Shown piece after piece: positions 59,272 to 64,000 of a stretch of 64,000 nt of DNA (the stretch's first letter is position 1; each line of letters begins with the position of its first letter). The DNA comes from Paractinoplanes abujensis. GTDB lineage: Bacteria; Actinomycetota; Actinomycetes; Mycobacteriales; Micromonosporaceae. The notes beneath the pieces were generated by a model. It made no database searches. It worked only from the letters and a program-made list of their open reading frames with translations, and was not told the origin of the DNA. The stretch covers positions 1,178,001-1,242,000 of the forward strand of contig NZ_JACHMF010000001.1 of NCBI RefSeq assembly GCF_014204895.1, written 5' to 3'. The translations under genes and the position numbers were made by a program.

Positions 59272-59847
59272 ATGAACGGGACCCGCGTCTGGATCGGCGG
59301 CTCGCCCTGCGCGGGCAAGAGCACGGTGGCTGCCCTCGTCGCCGAGAGCGTGGGGTGGCCGCTCTATTCGTGCGACGACGCCTTCGACCGTCATGCGGCT
59401 GTGGCCGGCCCGGCGATGCGCAAGGTGACCACGATGCCGATCGGTGAGCGCCTCGCCCAGCCCGTCGACGTGCAGGTGGAGGACGTCGTCCGGGCCTGTC
59501 GTGAGCAGTTCCCGCTGATCCTGGCCGACCTCCCGCCCGCCGCCGTGGTGGAGGGCGCCGCGCTGCTTCCGTCTCTGCTCGCCGGCTTGCCCGTGCCGCC
59601 GGCCGACGCGGTCTGGCTCGTACCCACCCCCGCTTTTCAACGCCACCACTACGCCCGCCGCCGGTGGGCCCGCGACCTGACGAGGGGCCTGCCCCCGTCG
59701 GCGTTCGACCGCTGGATGGAGCGCGACGAGCGGTTCGCCGCGAGGGTGGCCGCCGAGGCGCGCGACCGGGGCTACCGGGTCCTCACCGTGGACGGCTCGT
59801 TCGACGTGCAAACGACCGCAGAATGGGTAGTGGACTCAGATGAGTGA
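59272..59847 (+). CDS. P-loop kinase/nucleotide-binding protein
   Basis: The 191-aa protein has Walker A in TRVWIGGSPCAGKSTVAALVAESVGWPLYSCDDAFDRH and looks like a small nucleoside/shikimate-kinase-like P-loop ATPase. A basic segment RHHYARRRWARDLTRG could be the lid. The substrate is unknown. ATG 59272 is preferred; GTG 59269 is in frame. The stop overlaps the start of the next small ORF by 8 bases. Confidence 0.72.
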   Translation: MNGTRVWIGGSPCAGKSTVAALVAESVGWPLYSCDDAFDRHAAVAGPAMRKVTTMPIGERLAQPVDVQVEDVVRACREQFPLILADLPPAAVVEGAALLPSLLAGLPVPPADAVWLVPTPAFQRHHYARRRWARDLTRGLPPSAFDRWMERDERFAARVAAEARDRGYRVLTVDGSFDVQTTAEWVVDSDE

Positions 59848-60037
59848 CACCTCGAACGCGGGGCCGAGCACGGATCAGCACATCACCGGCGCCCCGGAGA
59901 CTGACCCGTTCCCCACCGACAACCCGCCCGGCTCTGCCACGCCCGCCACCGGGAGCAGCAACAAGGGCGTCAACGCAACCCGGGCCAACCGCGGCGAGGA
60001 CGAGGCCGGCGCACCGGTCCCCGAGCCGCCGGACTAG
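59840..60037 (+). CDS. 65-aa disordered acidic protein
   Basis: The 65-residue product (MSDTSNAGPSTDQHITGAPETDPFP...EDEAGAPVPEPPD) is rich in Pro, Thr, Gly, Asp and Glu, with no TM segment. It overlaps the upstream kinase gene by 8 nt, so it may be translationally coupled, and it overlaps the convergent FHA gene by 4 bp. No known domain. Coding is plausible but not certain. Confidence 0.5.
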   Translation: MSDTSNAGPSTDQHITGAPETDPFPTDNPPGSATPATGSSNKGVNATRANRGEDEAGAPVPEPPD

Positions 60038-60687
60038 GCCTGGCTCGGGGCGTGCAAGGTCAGGGTGGTCCACGCGCCGACGTGCACGCGGTCGCCGTCG
60101 GTCAGGGCGCGGGACTGGCCGGCTGTCAGCGGTGCCTGGTCGTCGTTGACGTACGTGCCGTTGGTCGAGCCGACGTCGGAGACCAGCCACACCCCGTCGA
60201 CGCTCAGGGTCAGCAGCGCGTGCGAGTGTGAGACGCCGGGGTCGTCGTCGGACAGGTCGATCTCGGGGTGGGTGCCCTTCGAGGTGCTCTTGCGCCCGAT
60301 CCGCACCTGCGGCGGGGGCAGGGGGACCGTACGGGTCTTGCCGTCGGCGGGGAACTCGATGCCGTCGATCGCGTTGTCCTCGAAGTAGGACCGGTCGGGC
60401 GCGATCGTGACCGTCCAGCCCGCCAGCTCGGCCGGGGAGCCGGGCGTGGCCGGGGCGACCAGCGTGGGCACCCGGCCCGTGCTGTGGTCGTAGCCGCAGT
60501 CCTCGCAGAAGCGGCTCGACCCGGCGCGGGGTGTGCCGCAGTTGGGGCAGGGCTCAGCCGTAGTCGCCGGAGGCGCCGGCGTGACCACGGGAGCCGCCGG
60601 GGCACCGGGGGTGATCTTGGCTCCGCACGTGTCGCAGAAGTCGCTCTCCTCCGACACGTGACCCTTGGGGCAGGCGTACGTCGTCAC
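60034..60687 (-). CDS. Zinc-ribbon and FHA domain protein
   Basis: The 217-aa protein has two N-terminal zinc ribbons (C-x-K-x-x-H and CDTCG; CPNCG and CEDCG) and a C-terminal FHA domain (about 120-210) with RIGR, SHSHALL and STNGTYVN, the residues that bind phosphothreonine. It should read the output of the PknG-like kinase encoded upstream. The GTG start overlaps the VWA stop by GTGA (60684-60687). It is the last gene of the operon. Confidence 0.88.
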   Translation of the reverse strand: MTTYACPKGHVSEESDFCDTCGAKITPGAPAAPVVTPAPPATTAEPCPNCGTPRAGSSRFCEDCGYDHSTGRVPTLVAPATPGSPAELAGWTVTIAPDRSYFEDNAIDGIEFPADGKTRTVPLPPPQVRIGRKSTSKGTHPEIDLSDDDPGVSHSHALLTLSVDGVWLVSDVGSTNGTYVNDDQAPLTAGQSRALTDGDRVHVGAWTTLTLHAPSQA

Positions 60688-61949
60688 TGGCCGCGCCCCA
60701 CCCGCACGGTCTTCGTGGAGCGGGTGTCCAGCGCCATCTCGTCGGCCGCGGCCACCTTGCGCCGCAGCCGCACCGTGCCGGTCGCCGCGTCCTCGATCTC
60801 GACCACCGTGGCCAGCAGCTCGGAGGTGGCCTGGTTGCCGCTCTCGTGGGCCAGCTGCGCCGCCCGGCCGAACTTGATCGTCGCGGTGTGGTCGTCGCCG
60901 GCCTTGCGGGCCTCGATGCCGGCCTGGATCGTCTCGGCCAGCTCGGCCTGCCCGGTGTAGTGCGCGACCTGCCGGTTGATCTTTGTGGACAGTGCGACGT
61001 CGTCGGTCCAGACCGCCCGGACGAGGGACTGGGCGTGCACCGTGTCACCCTCGACGACTGACACCCGGGCCGCCAGCATCTCGTCGCCGGCCGCACCGGC
61101 GGGCACGTCGATGCAGATGTGGTAGTCGCGGCTCTCGGCGCCCCACGAGCCCAGCGGGTAACGCCCGGCCCGCGCCCCGTCGGCCACCCGCTTGCCGGTC
61201 AGGTCGGCCACCTGCGGCTCGACCTGCTTCACGAAGCGGACCGTGGCGTTCACCGGCGTCCACACCTTGAGCTGCACGTCGGCCGAGGTCTTGCCCATGG
61301 CGGCGGTCATCATCTGCTCGAAGGCCGCCGTGAGGCCGTCGGGCCGGGCCACGATGTCGACGGTGCCCAGCATCGCGTCGGCGATCTTGCGGAGCTCGGA
61401 GACCTTCCAGTTGGTGCCGACGCCGCGGCAATCGACCGCGAACTTGCCGCCGATCGACTCGAGCACGCTCTCCAGGTAGCCCTGCCGCTCGCCGTTGTCG
61501 CCGTCGGTGAGCATGATGGCGTGCGCGATGTCGCCCGGCCGCTGCGCGAACAGCTGCGCCGCGAGCAGCAGCCACGCGCCCATCGCGGTGCCGCCGCTGG
61601 CGTGCAGCCGGTCGATCGCCCAGGTCGCCTCGGCCCGCGTCTGCGCCGAGGCCACCGCCAGCTGACCGGGCGCCGGGAAGAGCTGCTGCGCCGTGCCGAC
61701 CCCGGCGATCAGCGCGAAGTGCACGCCGTCGTCGATGCAGGCGACCGCGGCCTTGGCGGCCTGACGGGCGGCGGCGATGCGCCCCTCGGCCTGCATCGAG
61801 CCCGACGCGTCGACGATGATGATCTCGGTCGCCCCGGACGTGCGGGTGCCGGTCGCGCTGCCGGACGACGTGACGGTGACGATCGCGTTGACCTCGGTCG
61901 CCCCCAGGGCGAGGTACTCGTTCTGGAAGGCCTCGGCGGTATAGGTCAT
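60684..61949 (-). CDS. VWA-domain protein
   Basis: The 421-aa protein has a von Willebrand factor A domain with the MIDAS motif IIIVDASGSM (D-x-S-x-S) and LTDGDNGE, and a C-terminal helical region with R-R-K-V-x motifs near the end. It probably binds divalent metal and mediates protein contacts. The start ATG overlaps the PP2C stop (ATGA). It links phosphatase and FHA genes in the same operon. Confidence 0.9.
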   Translation of the reverse strand: MTYTAEAFQNEYLALGATEVNAIVTVTSSGSATGTRTSGATEIIIVDASGSMQAEGRIAAARQAAKAAVACIDDGVHFALIAGVGTAQQLFPAPGQLAVASAQTRAEATWAIDRLHASGGTAMGAWLLLAAQLFAQRPGDIAHAIMLTDGDNGERQGYLESVLESIGGKFAVDCRGVGTNWKVSELRKIADAMLGTVDIVARPDGLTAAFEQMMTAAMGKTSADVQLKVWTPVNATVRFVKQVEPQVADLTGKRVADGARAGRYPLGSWGAESRDYHICIDVPAGAAGDEMLAARVSVVEGDTVHAQSLVRAVWTDDVALSTKINRQVAHYTGQAELAETIQAGIEARKAGDDHTATIKFGRAAQLAHESGNQATSELLATVVEIEDAATGTVRLRRKVAAADEMALDTRSTKTVRVGRGQ

Positions 61950-62893
61950 CCCTGTTCTCCCCCAACTGGCGTGATCGGTACCAGGGCCACGGTGATGTTG
62001 TCGGCGCCCCCGGCGGTGATCGCGTAGTCGGCGAGCCACCGGGCCGCAGTGATCAGCGTGCCCTGTTCGCGCAACCCCTCGCGCACCGCGGCGGCGAAGG
62101 CGGCCGGGTCGGTCAGGTAGTTCCACAACCCGTCGCTGCACAGCACGAGATGCCCGGGGTCGCCGACCACGAACTCCGCCGTCCGCGGGGTGATCGAGCC
62201 CGCGTCGGCCCCGAGCCACGCCGTGATCGCGTGCGCCTTGGGGTCGCGCATCGCCTGCTCCGGGTCGGCGCCCAGCGAGATCACGTGGGTCGCCCACGAG
62301 TCGTCCTCGGTGAGCTGCTCGGCCACACCCTCCTCGGGCACCCAGTACGCCCGGCTGTCGCCGATCCACCCGACGGTGACCGCGTCCCCGCGCACCGTCG
62401 CCGCGACGATCGTGCAGGCCGGGTTGGAGGCCTGCCGCCGCGGGTCGCCCTCGGCGGCCAGCTTGGCCACCGCGATCTGCGCCGCCCCGATGGCCGTGGC
62501 CAGGTCGAGGCCGTCCCGCAGGCCTTCCCCGGCCGAGGTGACCGCGGTCAGCGAGGCCACATCGGGATCGAACGACGAGGACACGCCGTCGCTGACCACC
62601 ACGTCGACGTCGGTGCCGCGCGTGGCCAGCCACATCGCGTCCTCGTTGCGATGGTGGCGCAACCCGCGGTCGGTCACCGCCGCCGCCACATCGCCGCAGT
62701 CAGTTTCGAGGTGATCGCGTTCCCGCCCGGCCAGCATCCCGCAATGCTCGCAGTACCCGTCCTCGCCCACACCACCCGGGGTCCCGCAGTTCGGACAGGG
62801 CGGCTCGGGGGTCAGCGACCGCCCGCAGGCCTCGCAGAAGGCCGCTCCGGCGGCACGCTCGTCGGCGCACGAGGCGCAGTCGGTCATGGTCAT
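61946..62893 (-). CDS. PP2C-type Ser/Thr phosphatase with zinc-ribbon N-terminus
   Basis: The 315-aa protein has two zinc ribbons at about residues 6-51 (CASC/CEAC, CPNCG/CEHCG), then a PP2C fold with RNEDAM, VVVSDGVSS, GDSRAYWV, LVLCSDGLWNYL and GGADNITVALV, all metal-binding Asp positions. It would dephosphorylate proteins modified by the upstream kinase. GAGG lies about 7 nt before ATG 62893. The stop overlaps the VWA ATG. Confidence 0.92.
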   Translation of the reverse strand: MTMTDCASCADERAAGAAFCEACGRSLTPEPPCPNCGTPGGVGEDGYCEHCGMLAGRERDHLETDCGDVAAAVTDRGLRHHRNEDAMWLATRGTDVDVVVSDGVSSSFDPDVASLTAVTSAGEGLRDGLDLATAIGAAQIAVAKLAAEGDPRRQASNPACTIVAATVRGDAVTVGWIGDSRAYWVPEEGVAEQLTEDDSWATHVISLGADPEQAMRDPKAHAITAWLGADAGSITPRTAEFVVGDPGHLVLCSDGLWNYLTDPAAFAAAVREGLREQGTLITAARWLADYAITAGGADNITVALVPITPVGGEQG

Positions 62894-62975
62894 CGTGCCT
62901 CGCTGTCGCAGTTCAGGCTGGTGCCGGGGGCCCAAGTATGGGCCCTGGGGCGCGGTCCGTGGGGAAGGGGAGGGG

Positions 62976-64000
62976 TCATGTCCTCGTCCGCGGCCGTGAC
63001 GCGTTGGCCAGGTCGACCAGGCGGATCTTCTCGGTCCCGTGGGCGGCCCGGGCCATTTCCCGGTACGCCTCCTCCAGCGCGAACCGGATGTCGCGCTCGC
63101 GGATGTTCCCGCTGCGGGTGGACCCGAGCACCGCCGCCGGCAGCGTCGTCCCGCCCGTGACGTTGCGCAGTGCCTGTTCGAGCAGTTCGGCTCGCAGCTG
63201 GGCCAGCTGGGCGGCCTCCACCTCGAGCCGTTCGATCAGCGCCGCGGCGGCCGACAACGCGTCCACGTCGGGCGCCGCCGACGGGTGCGCCTGCACCAGC
63301 GCGCGCACCGCCCCGACCTGCGAGCTGCGATAGGCCGAGGACGTGCCGGGGACCCGGTTGTACGCCTCGACGGCCCCGCTGCGGTCGCCCGCGCGCAGGC
63401 GGCAGCGGGCCAGCCCGGCTGCGGCCGCCGTGTACGACGGGTCGGTCCGGCTCACCACGTCGTAGTAGCCGGCCGCCTGGGGGTTCCCGGCCAGTTCCAG
63501 CGTCAGGCCCAGCGCGAGCTGCGGCGCCAGTTCGCCCGGCAGCGCCGAGTAGACCGCGTCGAACCGCTGCTCGGCCGCCGGGTAGTCGCCCGCGGCCAGC
63601 CGCAGCAGCCCGTCGTACCACGCCACCCGCCAGTCGCCGCCCTCGGTGGCCAGCAGCCGGTCGCACGCCTCCCGGGCCTCGCCGAACTCGCTGGTGCGGG
63701 CGGCCAGGTCGATGCGGGCCCGCAGTGCGCGCAGCCGGGTCTCGATGCTGTCGACCGGGGCCGAGGTCAGCAGCGTGAGCACTTCGGACGGTTCGGTGAC
63801 GGTCACCGAGGCCAGGAACGCGGCCGCGGGGTCGGTCAGGTCGATCAGCGGGGTCGGCAGGTCCTGCCAGCGCGGCGTCTCCGAGCGCAGGTCGGTGCGC
63901 AGCTCGCCGGTGAACAGCCGGGACGGCGCCGGGTGGGCCGTGCCGCCGGCCGCCAGCACCTGCCGCAGCACACCCAGCATCTGCTCGGCCATCTCGGCCG
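62976..64000 (-). CDS. PknG-like Ser/Thr kinase, C-terminal TPR part (truncated by window)
   Basis: The frame is open to the window end, so only the last about 341 residues are seen and the kinase domain would lie outside. The visible portion has the TPR region typical of PknG (GDYPAAEQRFDAVYSALPGELAPQLALGLTLELAGNPQAAGYYDVVSRTDPSYTAAAAGLARCRLRAGDRSGAVEAYNRVP) and the start MAEQMLGVLRQVLA of the linker helix. The tail ends in ANASRPRTRT. It is the first of four same-strand genes with PP2C, VWA and FHA proteins. PknG identity is inferred from the TPR region and gene order. Confidence 0.75.
   Translation of the reverse strand, partial: AEMAEQMLGVLRQVLAAGGTAHPAPSRLFTGELRTDLRSETPRWQDLPTPLIDLTDPAAAFLASVTVTEPSEVLTLLTSAPVDSIETRLRALRARIDLAARTSEFGEAREACDRLLATEGGDWRVAWYDGLLRLAAGDYPAAEQRFDAVYSALPGELAPQLALGLTLELAGNPQAAGYYDVVSRTDPSYTAAAAGLARCRLRAGDRSGAVEAYNRVPGTSSAYRSSQVGAVRALVQAHPSAAPDVDALSAAAALIERLEVEAAQLAQLRAELLEQALRNVTGGTTLPAAVLGSTRSGNIRERDIRFALEEAYREMARAAHGTEKIRLVDLANASRPRTRT

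Overview
The window is high-GC DNA with dense genes and frequent GTG starts. Many putative TANNNT -10 boxes sit 6-8 nt upstream of start codons, as in leaderless actinobacterial mRNAs. Mycothiol biosynthesis (mshC), a complete Pup-proteasome locus (arc/mpa, dop, pup, prcB, prcA, pafA, pafB, pafC) and a PknG-like kinase place it in Actinomycetota. Overall style and gene neighbours fit Micromonosporaceae (Actinoplanes-like), but that family call is inference. The backbone corresponds to the M. tuberculosis Rv2130c-Rv2092c block (mshC, PAC2, RecB-like, trmI, mpa, dop, pup, prcBA, pafABC, tatAC, helY), with many insertions.

Layout. 1-6 kb: end of an SCO1664-type gene, mshC, a small secreted His-rich protein, a GntR regulator, a scrap region (15-bp minisatellite, duplicated CCTAGG boxes, a rearranged hisN fragment), PAC2, a membrane protein and a GNAT. 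6-20 kb: CDP-alcohol phosphotransferase, phosphoribosyltransferase, CHASE-like GGDEF protein, AraC regulator, SDR, YggT, a MarR/oxidoreductase pair, a DUF2071-BLUF operon, HAD phosphatase, MacB-type ABC transporter, an RHH regulator-DUF4097-micro-ORF operon and an orphan NarL-type regulator. 20-34 kb: RecB-like Fe-S nuclease, M50 protease, trmI, a conserved protein, then the Pup-proteasome genes. An acyltransferase separates arc from dop, an endonuclease VII gene separates pup from prcB, and a decayed rmlB-like fragment lies between prcA and pafA. 34-42 kb: ECF sigma factor with a SnoaL tail, SnoaL protein, HIT protein, methyltransferases, MFS pump, membrane GGDEF protein, DUF3866 and CDF transporter. 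42-53 kb: pafB, micro-ORF, pafC, membrane peptide, tatA, tatC, a lipid kinase with an insert, Tat-exported PhoD, HAD and helY. 53-64 kb: STAS protein, a cluster of aminoglycoside-modifying-enzyme-like genes (APH, ANT, AAC(2'), ANT), methyltransferase, 46-bp tandem repeats, hisN-like phosphatase, nitrilase, P-loop kinase, and a PknG-PP2C-VWA-FHA signalling operon cut by the window end.

How genes work together. Arc unfolds pupylated proteins into the PrcBA core. PafA attaches Pup and Dop removes it; Pup already ends in Glu, so no deamidation is needed. PafB/PafC are WYL transcription factors linked to DNA damage, and the Endo VII and RecB-like nucleases nearby reinforce a damage-response flavour. 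TatA/TatC would export PhoD, whose signal has the twin arginines. Two diguanylate cyclases, a BLUF photoreceptor, two one-component regulators with visible operators and the PknG operon give the window a strong signalling content.

The most unusual signals are a leaderless 13-codon leader ORF coupled to dop (ATGA), a 23-codon ORF chained between pafB and pafC (ATGA/GTGA), an 82-nt out-of-frame overlap of the Endo VII gene with prcB, two mutually exclusive hairpins over the SD of the secreted-protein gene, and tandem TGACGTCA operators in the spacer of the RHH promoter. No tRNA, rRNA, CRISPR array or complete insertion sequence was recognised.
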